IMG/VR virus record: IMGVR_UViG_3300030430_003980
Coordinates: 1-28,923 of that record
DNA: 28,923 nucleotides
Origin: a virus
Reading direction: 5' to 3' (one strand)
Part shown: one piece after another, positions 1-7,095 of the stretch
Layout of the letters: each line of letters opens with the position of its first letter
How positions within the stretch are numbered: the first letter of the stretch is position 1
Made by a program: the position numbers and the translations under genes
Notes under the pieces: model-generated
Databases searched by the model: none
What the model saw: the letters and a program-made list of their open reading frames with translations, nothing else
Told to the model about the DNA's origin: nothing

Positions 1-1
1 A

Positions 2-1582
2 TTTTGGAATGGAACAAAATTGATCACCACCGGTAAGTACAACAACAACTCTGATTTAGTTAGAGTTGAAATGGCTACTACAACGGGAGTAATTGGATCT
101 GATTTCCCTGTTGGTTTCGTTGGTCCAGCAAATGCTCTCAATCAAGCTAATATCGACCATAATGAAGGCGGTCCAGCAGTAGAGTGGGTTATTGGAAAAG
201 AACGGCTACCAAGCGGCACTGGGACTGCAAACATGATTGAGGAGCTTAAAGCTTCTGATCAAGTCCAGATCTCATTCCCTGAATACGGACTATCGACAAC
301 TGGTAGTAATGTAAGAGGCGGCGACTATGGAGCCACTTCATTATTCGGTCTCTCTTATGCTGCTCAAAGGGGTGATGAAAACTTTGGCGATTTGGGATTG
401 TTGAGAGCTGGTTCTGACTTCCAACCTCACTTAGCTGAAGGTGCTGCTTTGACCGATGCCTCGTTTGTATTCACTTTAGACGAAATTGAAGAGAGCAATG
501 GTAAATACTACTTTGAGCCAACAGCGTCAAATCCTGTTGCACTTGATACTCTTATCAATGCTGGTGTTAAGCAATTTGTTGCACCATTCTTCGGTGGTTT
601 TGACGGACTTGATATTAAGTTGCAAAACCCATTCAATAAAGCACGATTGAATGATGCAGACTCATCAGCTCAGTTCTCAATGGAATCTGCATTGAACATG
701 GTCGCAGACAGAGACGTTATTCGTTACGACTTGATCTCTGTACCAGGTGTTACTAATCGATCAGTAAATCAAGATTTGATCTCACAAACTGAAGCTCGCG
801 GTGATGCACTTGCGATCATTGATGTCGAAGGGATTTTCTCACCAATTGTTGATAACGGCGACACCACAGATACTCCTCAATCAATTACCGAAGTTGTAAA
901 TGAAATAAACGCTGCTGGATTGGACAGCTCTTACGCTGCGACTTACTTTCCAAATGTTCGCTTGTCTGATACTTTGAATGGAAATGGAACTGTTATTATT
1001 GCTCCTCCATCAGTAGCAGCACTCGGTGCAATTGCTAAATCAGAAGCAGACTCACAGCCTTGGTTCGCACCTGCAGGCTTCCAAAGAGGTGGATTGAACC
1101 CTCTTGGTGGATCTGGTGGACCTGCTGTACTAGGAACTATCGAACACCTCACTAAAGCTGATCGTGACTCTCTATACGAAGTAAACATTAACCCAATCGC
1201 ACGTTTCCCTGCTACAGGTGATACCGTGATCTTTGGTCAAAAAACTCTCCAACAATCAGCATCTGCTCTTGATCGAATCAATGTTCGTCGTTTGATGAAC
1301 TATCTCAAGAAAGAAATTGGAGATATCGCTGATACAATCTTGTTTGAACAGAATGTCCAAGCAACTTGGAATCGTTTCAAGACTAGAGCAGAAGTTGTTC
1401 TTTCTGAAGTCAAGTCTGAATTTGGTGTTACAGAATACAAACTTGTTCTTGACGAGACCACAACAACACCTGATCTTCAAGATCGTAATATCTTGTATGC
1501 GAAGGTATTTGTTAAACCAGCCCGTTCAATCGAGTTCATCGCAGTTGATTTTGTTATCACTCAAAGCGGCATAGAACTATAA
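2..1582 (+). CDS. Contractile tail sheath protein (T4 gp18-like), 5' partial
   Basis: The reading frame is open to the left edge, so the true start lies outside the window; a TTG at 20 is internal. At least 526 residues are present, against about 660 for T4 gp18. The sheath polymer surrounds the tail tube and contracts to drive it through the cell envelope. Visible support is the C-terminal part typical of sheath proteins: a segment SLYEVNINPIARFPATGDTV, followed by FGQKTLQ, then INVRRLMNYLKKEI and a final beta-rich part with AKVFVKPARSIEFIAVDFVI. This 'ARFPATG...V.G.KTL...INVRRL' layout is the conserved sheath C-terminal domain. It is followed directly by two tail tube genes, the usual myovirus order. 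No oddities were seen. Function is near certain; the N-terminal extent is unknown. Confidence 0.92.
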   Translation, partial: FWNGTKLITTGKYNNNSDLVRVEMATTTGVIGSDFPVGFVGPANALNQANIDHNEGGPAVEWVIGKERLPSGTGTANMIEELKASDQVQISFPEYGLSTTGSNVRGGDYGATSLFGLSYAAQRGDENFGDLGLLRAGSDFQPHLAEGAALTDASFVFTLDEIEESNGKYYFEPTASNPVALDTLINAGVKQFVAPFFGGFDGLDIKLQNPFNKARLNDADSSAQFSMESALNMVADRDVIRYDLISVPGVTNRSVNQDLISQTEARGDALAIIDVEGIFSPIVDNGDTTDTPQSITEVVNEINAAGLDSSYAATYFPNVRLSDTLNGNGTVIIAPPSVAALGAIAKSEADSQPWFAPAGFQRGGLNPLGGSGGPAVLGTIEHLTKADRDSLYEVNINPIARFPATGDTVIFGQKTLQQSASALDRINVRRLMNYLKKEIGDIADTILFEQNVQATWNRFKTRAEVVLSEVKSEFGVTEYKLVLDETTTTPDLQDRNILYAKVFVKPARSIEFIAVDFVITQSGIEL

Positions 1583-1618
1583 TCGAGACTAATTAAAGAT
1601 AAATAGGAGAATTAAATT

Positions 1619-2179
1619 ATGTCATTTTGGACCGAACCAACATCAGAGCCTAAAAGAAATTTTAGATTTCAAGTGCAAATCACCAACCTTGATGGTGGAG
1701 AGTCTATCATTTGGTGGGCAAAGAACTTCAAGACACCTTCATATAACGTTAGTGAAACAACGCATGATTTCTTAGACAATAAATATTACTTTCCTGGTCG
1801 CTTGACTTGGGATGACTGTACAATGACTTTAGTAGATCCTGTTAGCCCTAATGCTGCAGCCTTAACGAACGATATCATTATCAAATCAGGCTATAACGTC
1901 AAGGGAAAGGACACTCCTAAAACAACTATGGGTAAAGCAAACTCAGTTGCTGCTGTCGGCGCTGTTATCATAACAATCTTTAACGCTGACGGCGTACAGA
2001 TCGAAGAATGGACTCTAAAAAATCCATTCTTGAAAGGAGTTACTTATTCAACATTGGATTACTCTAATGACGACTTAAGAACAATCGATTTGACTTGGCG
2101 CTATGACTGGGCAGAATGTGATCATCCGAATGATTCTGAATTCGATAAGCAATTTGTAGAGCCACCTTCAACAACTTAA
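1619..2179 (+). CDS. Tail tube protein A (T4 gp19-like)
   Basis: A 186-aa protein with ATG start, preceded by TAGGAG. It lies 36 bases after the sheath gene. Size and position match tail tube subunits, which stack as hexameric rings inside the sheath. It opens with MSFWTEPTSEPKRNFRFQV and contains FPGRLTWDDCTMTLVDP in the middle and FLKGVTYSTLDYSNDDL near the end, matching the gp19-type pattern of a 'W..a....P.f......y......yPG..tW..i..t..D' core and a late 'YS..d' beta segment. The next gene is a clear paralogue, so this phage carries two tube-type proteins. Which one forms the main tube cannot be decided here. The absence of a C-terminal extension favours this copy as the bulk subunit (inference). 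Confidence 0.87.
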   Translation: MSFWTEPTSEPKRNFRFQVQITNLDGGESIIWWAKNFKTPSYNVSETTHDFLDNKYYFPGRLTWDDCTMTLVDPVSPNAAALTNDIIIKSGYNVKGKDTPKTTMGKANSVAAVGAVIITIFNADGVQIEEWTLKNPFLKGVTYSTLDYSNDDLRTIDLTWRYDWAECDHPNDSEFDKQFVEPPSTT

Positions 2180-2191
2180 TAGAGGTTAAAC

Positions 2192-2818
2192 ATGTCGTTT
2201 TGGACCGAGCCTAGTCTTGAACCTAAAAGAAGTTTTAGATTTCAAATAATTTCAGATGGATGGGGAAGCGATGCAACTTGGTGGTGGGCCAAGTCGGTTG
2301 ATAAACCATCCTTTGACGTTTCAAATAATGAGTATCAACTTATCAACCATAAGTTTAAATATCCCGGCATTGTTACTTGGAAGAATATTTCAATGACCGT
2401 TGTGGATATTGCAAACAATGGCCCATCAGCAACTAATGCACTTGAAAATGAGCTTGCGACCATTGGGTACACCAGACCAAACTCTACAAACCCAATGAAA
2501 GGAATTGGAAAAACAGACCAATCTACCATCGATGGTCTTCTCATTCAACAATTAGATTCCGGAGGGGTTGTTATGGATGAGTTTAAACTTATTGGTGCCT
2601 TTATTGTATCTGTGTCCTACAACAAACTAGACTACTCAAACGACGCATTAACGGAAGTGACTATGGATATTGCATATGACTATGCTGAATTCACAACAGG
2701 GTCAGATGTCCGTTTGGAGTCAGTAGTATCTGCTGCTGAGAGTGCCGGACAGGAAGGTGCCGCAGCTGCACTTGCAGCTTTTGCAGGCGGTGCTGGTAGC
2801 GCATTTTTACAAGATTAA
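2192..2818 (+). CDS. Tail tube protein B (paralogue of tube A)
   Basis: A 208-aa protein with ATG start behind AGAGG, 12 bases after tube A. It begins MSFWTEPSLEPKRSFRFQI, almost matching the start of tube A, and keeps the same landmarks: WWWAKSVDKPSFDVS, YPGIVTWKNISMTVVDI and VSYNKLDYSNDALTEVTM. It therefore has the tube fold and arose by tandem duplication. It differs by a C-terminal tail of roughly 25 residues rich in Ala and Gly (from about residue 180, ending in GAGSAFLQD). It could be a second structural tube subunit or a specialised ring at the baseplate or neck end. The fold is well supported, but the specific role is inference. Confidence 0.83.
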   Translation: MSFWTEPSLEPKRSFRFQIISDGWGSDATWWWAKSVDKPSFDVSNNEYQLINHKFKYPGIVTWKNISMTVVDIANNGPSATNALENELATIGYTRPNSTNPMKGIGKTDQSTIDGLLIQQLDSGGVVMDEFKLIGAFIVSVSYNKLDYSNDALTEVTMDIAYDYAEFTTGSDVRLESVVSAAESAGQEGAAAALAAFAGGAGSAFLQD

Positions 2819-2833
2819 CATACTGGAGGTATA

Positions 2834-3667
2834 ATGGGAAGGAATTCCGACCGTCTTGGAATAGACAACAGAGCAGAGCCGGCGGAGGCTCCACCAACAA
2901 TGAGTCCACTAAACTTTGTGGCCCCAACAGAACTCGTCGATCTACCATCAAAGGGAATGGGCTATCCAGAGGATCACCCTTTGAATGGAAAAGAATATAT
3001 CGAGATTAGATACATGACGGCAAAGGACGAAGACACCTTGTCGAACCAATCTCTTCTTAAGAAGGGAATAGCACTTGAAAGAGTATTGGAAAACATCATC
3101 ATAGACTCCAATATTAGCCCTTTAAGCCTTCTTGTGTGCGATCGCAATGCAATAGTTATCCAAGCTCGTGCAACAGCTTATGGTGCGGATTATGAAGCCG
3201 TAGTGAACTGTCCTAAATGTGCTACAAAGAATCGAATGTCCTTTGATTTGAGAACTCCAAAGGTCGAAGGCGGACTTGTAGAAGGGAGCCCTGACGTTCA
3301 ATACATTGGAGACGGTTTGTTCGAGACAAAAATGCCCGGCACAAAGTTCACGGTTAAGTTCAGACTCGCAAATGGAGAAGACGAAAACAGAATTATGGAA
3401 ATGGCGATCTCTGGTAAGACGGTTGACTTTGGAGCCGTTGAGCAATACAAGAAGATGATCAAGTCTGTTGAGGGATTCACAGAAGAAGAAGTGATACACT
3501 CATACGTTGAGAATATGATCGTTACAGATGCATCACATCTAAAGAAGTGTCTTAAAAACTGTACCACAAGTATCAGAATCACAGAAACTCTTGTGTGTAA
3601 AAATTGCTCAAACGAGCAGGAGGTCGACGTTCCTTTTGGAACGGACTTTTTTTGGCCTAACCTCTAA
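2834..3667 (+). CDS. T4 gp26-like baseplate hub/assembly protein with zinc ribbon
   Basis: A 277-aa protein with ATG start behind CTGGAGG. It resembles the T4 base plate protein family (T4 gp26 type): an N-terminal segment with LVDLPSKGMGYPEDHPLNG, a middle helical part (YMTAKDEDTLSNQSLLKKG) and two Cys pairs, C126-x2-C129 (NCPKCATKNR) and C255-x2-C258 (VCKNCSNEQE), that can form one zinc ribbon. It ends in DFFWPNL. It sits between tube and tape measure, where most tailed phages encode tail assembly chaperones. The last 76 bases are also open in the +1 frame, and a run of seven T lies ten codons' length or less before the stop (see the frameshift site). Family assignment is from recognised motifs. 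The role as a chaperone rather than a virion component is inference. Confidence 0.75.
   Translation: MGRNSDRLGIDNRAEPAEAPPTMSPLNFVAPTELVDLPSKGMGYPEDHPLNGKEYIEIRYMTAKDEDTLSNQSLLKKGIALERVLENIIIDSNISPLSLLVCDRNAIVIQARATAYGADYEAVVNCPKCATKNRMSFDLRTPKVEGGLVEGSPDVQYIGDGLFETKMPGTKFTVKFRLANGEDENRIMEMAISGKTVDFGAVEQYKKMIKSVEGFTEEEVIHSYVENMIVTDASHLKKCLKNCTTSIRITETLVCKNCSNEQEVDVPFGTDFFWPNL
3646..3653 (+). promoter_or_regulatory. Candidate +1 (or -2) ribosomal frameshift site, C-TTTTTTT
   Basis: Seven consecutive T (3647-3653) are read in the gp26-like frame as GAC TTT TTT TGG, four codons before its TAA. Slipping +1 on TTT keeps perfect pairing and continues as GGC CTA ACC TCT AAG TTT ATG, the frame of the small downstream ORF. 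A -1 slip meets TAA at 3658 at once, so only +1 or -2 gives an extension. The product would be about 334 aa (273 + 61). Programmed shifts between tube and tape measure genes are a known conserved feature of tail assembly chaperones. Use of this site is inferred. Confidence 0.5.
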
Positions 3668-3671
3668 GTTT

Positions 3672-3839
3672 ATGGAGGGAGTCTACGAACAATTCTTTAT
3701 TCTCAAGCATTTTGGAGGATGGTCGTTGACCGAAGCATACAGTCTTCCAGTTGGTTTGAGAAGCTGGTTTGTTGAGAGACTCAAAAAGCAGTTTGAAGAA
3801 GAAGCAAAAGAGATAAAGAAAGCCCAGAAGAAACGATGA
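3672..3839 (+). CDS. Small tail-chaperone-like ORF, probably the frameshift extension of the gp26-like gene
   Basis: The frame is open from 3591 and overlaps the end of the gp26-like gene. An internal ATG at 3672 would give a 55-aa protein beginning MEGVYEQFFILKHFGGWSL. It contains LPVGLRSWFVERLKKQ and a Lys/Glu-rich end. No Shine-Dalgarno sequence precedes 3672 (upstream is CCTAACCTCTAAGTTT), unlike almost every other gene here. Expression is therefore more likely by frameshifting at the T7 run or by coupling to the stop four bases upstream. The short aromatic and leucine-rich peptide resembles the second halves of tail assembly chaperones, which bind the tape measure. Real coding is supported by position and composition; the mechanism is inference. 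Confidence 0.6.
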   Translation: MEGVYEQFFILKHFGGWSLTEAYSLPVGLRSWFVERLKKQFEEEAKEIKKAQKKR

Positions 3840-3862
3840 GTCTTTTGGGTTTTTGTTTTTTG
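3823..3862 (+). terminator. Intrinsic terminator overlapping the end of the small tail ORF
   Basis: CCCAGAAGA (3823-3831) pairs with TCTTTTGGG (3841-3849), with one G-U pair and a 9-base loop, and is followed by TTTTTGTTTTTT. The left arm lies inside the end of the 55-aa ORF. It would reduce transcription into the tape measure gene, consistent with the few tape copies needed per tail (inference). Confidence 0.6.
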
Positions 3863-3892
3863 AGCTAATTAGGGAATAACGAGGGACAATAC

Positions 3893-6127
3893 ATGGCTGA
3901 TTTGACCAAAGAAGAAATTAAGAAAATTATTGAACAAATCAAAGGCGACAAAGACTTGAAAAAAGCTTTCTCTGCAGCTATTGGTAGAGAAGAAACAAGT
4001 AGAATTTCTTTTGAGTACGACGAGCAAAGAGACTCTAAGGCTATAGAGGCTTTAAAAAAGAGAGCACAACTTCAAAGTGATATAGCAGCTAGCACAAGAT
4101 TGGCCTACGAGCAAGAACTCAAGTTTTTAGAGGAAAAAGCCAAAGCTGGTGACATAGAGGAAGATCAAAGACAAAGAATAGCCCAAATCATTGAGGGCAT
4201 TAAGGATGGCCAAGGCATTGGTCTTCAAGAAATTGGAATAAAAGAAATTGATGATGCATTAAATCGACTTGATAAGATGGCTCAAAAACAAAATACGATC
4301 AATAAAGGGTCGAAAGAATTTGCAAACGCAGCGGAAAGAGCCGCTACTGGAATGGCCGATTTTGTTGGGATAAAAACAAAATTTACTGAAACAAGAATAG
4401 GTAAGATGACCGACTTGTTAGCATCAATGGCTGGTACAACTGAAGAGGCTCGTGGTAATGCGATGAGGTTTGGACAAGAACTTGCCACGGCATTCAGTCC
4501 TCAAAACATTGGAGCATCCATATTTACAAAAATCTTTGACGAATCAATGAAGACACTCAAAGCTTTTGATAATGCTGTAGCGGATCTCTCAAAAACAACC
4601 GGTACCGTTGATAAATTCAACAACGTTCTCTATGATGCTCAGAGAGCAGGAAACCTTCTTGGGGTATCTATGTCTGAAGTTGGAACTGCTATTGCAACAT
4701 TAAATGCTTCTACGTCACAATTTGCAAAACTAAACGAATCTACACAAACTCAACTCGCAATTTCAACATCTCAATTTGAAAAGCTTGGAGTTTCTGCTCA
4801 AGATACCGCAGACTTTATGGAAAATGCGTTCAAAATTATGAACATGGGTGCAACTGAAGCCATTCAGGCTCAAAAAGAACTTGCTATGGCTGGTGTAGAT
4901 CTTGGTATCGGTGCTGGAAAAATAGTCAAAGACTTTAATGCTGCTTCGAAGACGCTTGCGGTATATGGTAGAGGATCCGTTAAAATATTCAAAGACCTTG
5001 CTGCGCAAGCTAAGGCTGCTGGTGTTGAGGTATCGACCCTTCTCGGTATCGTCCAAAAGTTTGATACATTTTCCGGTGCAGCAGAAGGTGCTGCTAAGTT
5101 CAATGCACTATTGGGAACTCAATTATCAACAACTCAAATGTTGATGATGACTGAAGAAGAGAGAATGAAGACTCTGGTGGAGTCAGTCCAAGCACAAGGC
5201 ATCGCATTTGGAGACATGGATCGCTTCACTCAAAAGGCAATCGCAGCCGCAGCGGGCATCACAGACATGAATGAAGCAAATAGAATTTTCTCAATGAGTC
5301 TTGCTGATTATGAAGCAAACGCAGCGCAGATGGAACAAAATGCCGAGGCACAACAAAAATTTGATGAAGCAGTTCAAGCAACTGTCCCGACAATGAAAAA
5401 ATTCCAAAACCTCGCAACAGAATTAATCACGCTAGTCCAACCTGCTTTAGAAATTTTGGGTGATATAGCAGATTATTTGACGGACTTCTTTCAAGGTTTG
5501 AGTAAAGAAACAAAAGAGACGGTCTCTATGATCGCACTTTTCGCAGGAGGCGTAATGACTCTGCTTCCAATATTCGCTGTTGGTGGTGGTTTCATGGCTG
5601 GACTTGCGGCGCTTGGACCTGCAATTGCTGGTGTTGGTACAGGTATTGCTTCTGCTATTGGTGCAATATCAGCTGTTACAATGACTGGTGTGGGCGCTGG
5701 TGTCTTGGCTACACTTATAGCTGCAGGTGGCGGTATTGCTGTAACAATGGCTGCAATGGCTGCAAGTGAGGCCGAGATTGCAGAATCAAACGCGAGAATG
5801 ATGAGCCAAGGCTCAGCGACAATCCAATCAATGGCTGAAATTGGAAGAGCGGATTTCTCAGGAATCGCAACAAAATTCAGAGGTGTTGTCGAAGAACTCA
5901 ACTCAATGGGTACGGACGTAAAAGTAACGTCAATGATGCAGAACCTGTCTTTAATTAGCGCTGGGACAGCCATAGACATTACTGGTGCGAAGATTCAAGG
6001 CTCGGCTACCAATGTAACCGCTAATGTTCAAAACATCTTTGATGGTATGCATATGACTCTAGAGGCTGGTGGTCAAGAGTTTGAAGCATATGTTAAAACA
6101 GTAGCAGCTACGGCAGCACTGCAATAG
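3893..6127 (+). CDS. Tail tape measure protein
   Basis: A 744-aa protein with ATG start behind GAGGGA. It is the largest helical gene directly downstream of the tail chaperone region, the classic position of the tape measure, which sets tail length and is extruded during infection. The N-terminal 130 residues are highly charged (MADLTKEEIKKIIEQIKGD onward) and predicted coiled coil. The middle has repeated Ala/Gln/Thr-rich helices with many Phe-x-Lys-Leu spacings. Around residues 543-630 is a long hydrophobic Ala/Gly-rich part (GVMTLLPIFAVGGGFMAGL and GAGVLATLIAAGGGIAVTMA) that could span the host membrane. At roughly 1.5 angstroms per residue, a 744-aa helix predicts a tail near 110 nm (a rule of thumb). 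No lysozyme or peptidase domain was recognised. Confidence 0.87.
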   Translation: MADLTKEEIKKIIEQIKGDKDLKKAFSAAIGREETSRISFEYDEQRDSKAIEALKKRAQLQSDIAASTRLAYEQELKFLEEKAKAGDIEEDQRQRIAQIIEGIKDGQGIGLQEIGIKEIDDALNRLDKMAQKQNTINKGSKEFANAAERAATGMADFVGIKTKFTETRIGKMTDLLASMAGTTEEARGNAMRFGQELATAFSPQNIGASIFTKIFDESMKTLKAFDNAVADLSKTTGTVDKFNNVLYDAQRAGNLLGVSMSEVGTAIATLNASTSQFAKLNESTQTQLAISTSQFEKLGVSAQDTADFMENAFKIMNMGATEAIQAQKELAMAGVDLGIGAGKIVKDFNAASKTLAVYGRGSVKIFKDLAAQAKAAGVEVSTLLGIVQKFDTFSGAAEGAAKFNALLGTQLSTTQMLMMTEEERMKTLVESVQAQGIAFGDMDRFTQKAIAAAAGITDMNEANRIFSMSLADYEANAAQMEQNAEAQQKFDEAVQATVPTMKKFQNLATELITLVQPALEILGDIADYLTDFFQGLSKETKETVSMIALFAGGVMTLLPIFAVGGGFMAGLAALGPAIAGVGTGIASAIGAISAVTMTGVGAGVLATLIAAGGGIAVTMAAMAASEAEIAESNARMMSQGSATIQSMAEIGRADFSGIATKFRGVVEELNSMGTDVKVTSMMQNLSLISAGTAIDITGAKIQGSATNVTANVQNIFDGMHMTLEAGGQEFEAYVKTVAATAALQ

Positions 6128-6136
6128 GAGAAATAA

Positions 6137-6763
6137 ATGACGAATTATGTAAATACTTATGCGGGATTATCAGGTGCTCAAATCTTCATAACTCCTACTT
6201 CTCATGAAAATGATGAAGTATTTTTTAATGCATTCCTTACTTCTTTTTCAGATAGTATGAATTCTAGCTGGAACGAAGAGCAAGTGTATGGTCGTCCTGA
6301 TCCGATTGGTACTTTTCAAAATACCATTAGAAAAATTTCTTTAGCTTTTGATGTACCAGCACGCGATATAGAAGAGGCTAAGGAAAACCTAACAATGATC
6401 AATCAAGTAAAACAATTTATGTATCCAACTTACTCTTCAAATTTAGAAAACAATACGAGCACAAATGCCCTGTCTCTTGCAAAAAGTCCTTTGGTTAGAA
6501 TCAAGTTTGCAAACTTAATTCAAAATGGTGACGGTAAAGGTTTGCTTGGGTGGATCAGTTCATTTTCGGCCACACCCGTTATTGATATGGGAATGTTTAA
6601 CGAAGGTCGTATGGAAAAAGGTAAGTTCTATCCAAAAGTATATAATGTCTCAATTGATTTCACACCACAACATGAATTTGACCTGGGATATAAGATGGAT
6701 GGAACAACGGCTAAACCAATAAGTGAAAAATTTACTAAATTTCCATACGATGGAGGCGAATAA
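6137..6763 (+). CDS. Putative baseplate/tail tube junction protein
   Basis: A 208-aa protein with ATG start behind ATAGGAGAAATAA, 9 bases after the tape measure gene. Segments include VYGRPDPIGTFQNTIRKISL, ARDIEEAKENLTMINQVKQF, MYPTY and a late beta-rich part (GWISSFSATPVIDMGMF, then YPKVYNVSIDFTPQHEF). The 'yGR.Dpi..f..t.R.i.l.f.vpa....ea..nl..i..L...myP.y' pattern is one I associate with baseplate or tube-initiator proteins that sit just before a LysM-like protein and the hub in myoviruses. Its neighbour is such a LysM-like gene (TAATG overlap). The exact T4 counterpart (gp48/gp54 type, or a gpU-like role) cannot be fixed from the sequence. Virion function is likely. Confidence 0.5.
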   Translation: MTNYVNTYAGLSGAQIFITPTSHENDEVFFNAFLTSFSDSMNSSWNEEQVYGRPDPIGTFQNTIRKISLAFDVPARDIEEAKENLTMINQVKQFMYPTYSSNLENNTSTNALSLAKSPLVRIKFANLIQNGDGKGLLGWISSFSATPVIDMGMFNEGRMEKGKFYPKVYNVSIDFTPQHEFDLGYKMDGTTAKPISEKFTKFPYDGGE

Positions 6764-7095
6764 TGTCGCGATTAAAATCAAGAAGAATAGCAAAAAACAG
6801 AAACGAAATGTACGAGAAGACCTTTGAAGATCGTGGAGTCAAAGAGGTCGAGCAATTCTCTACGCCTTCTTTCAAAAATCCATCTCAAGAAGAGATCGAT
6901 AGAATACCAACAACCGAACACATTTGGTCTAACGGTGATCGATTCTGGTTTCTTGCTTCAAAATTTATGGGAGATCAGAGATTGTGGTGGGTAATTGCCA
7001 AACTAAACAACAAACCGACAGAAGCTCACTGTACAGAAGGAGACAAAATTAAGATCCCAACGAACGTTGCGGTCGCTCTTGAGGTGTTAGTATGA
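6763..7095 (+). CDS. LysM-like baseplate protein (T4 gp53 / P2 gpX type)
   Basis: A 110-aa protein whose ATG overlaps the upstream stop (TAATG), with GGAGG upstream. The N-terminus is very basic (MSRLKSRRIAKNRNEMYEK). The core reads HIWSNGDRFWFLASKFMGDQ, RLWWVIAKLNN and then GDKIKIPTN. This is the LysM-like layout: a 'G D .. ..A....G....WW.Ia..N' helix-loop part and a closing 'G..i.IP' strand, seen in phage baseplate proteins such as gp53 and P2 gpX that bridge hub and wedge. The stop overlaps the start of the giant hub gene (ATGA), suggesting coupled translation. The family call is moderately firm; direct peptidoglycan binding is not implied. Confidence 0.65.
   Translation: MSRLKSRRIAKNRNEMYEKTFEDRGVKEVEQFSTPSFKNPSQEEIDRIPTTEHIWSNGDRFWFLASKFMGDQRLWWVIAKLNNKPTEAHCTEGDKIKIPTNVAVALEVLV

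Noticed and set aside
1583-1618. GATAAATA-like sequence before the first tail tube gene, considered as a T4 late promoter.
   Set aside because: It is only a partial match to TATAAATA and overlaps the ribosome binding site region; not repeated before other structural genes.
3646-3660. A -1 frameshift at the T run.
   Set aside because: The -1 frame reads CTT TTT TTG GCC TAA and stops at 3658, so it adds nothing; only +1 or -2 gives the extension.
5491-5979. 162-aa reverse-strand ORF opposite the tape measure gene.
   Set aside because: It is an Ala/Pro/Ile-rich mirror of the hydrophobic Ala/Gly-rich tape measure region, with no ribosome binding site and no recognisable motif.
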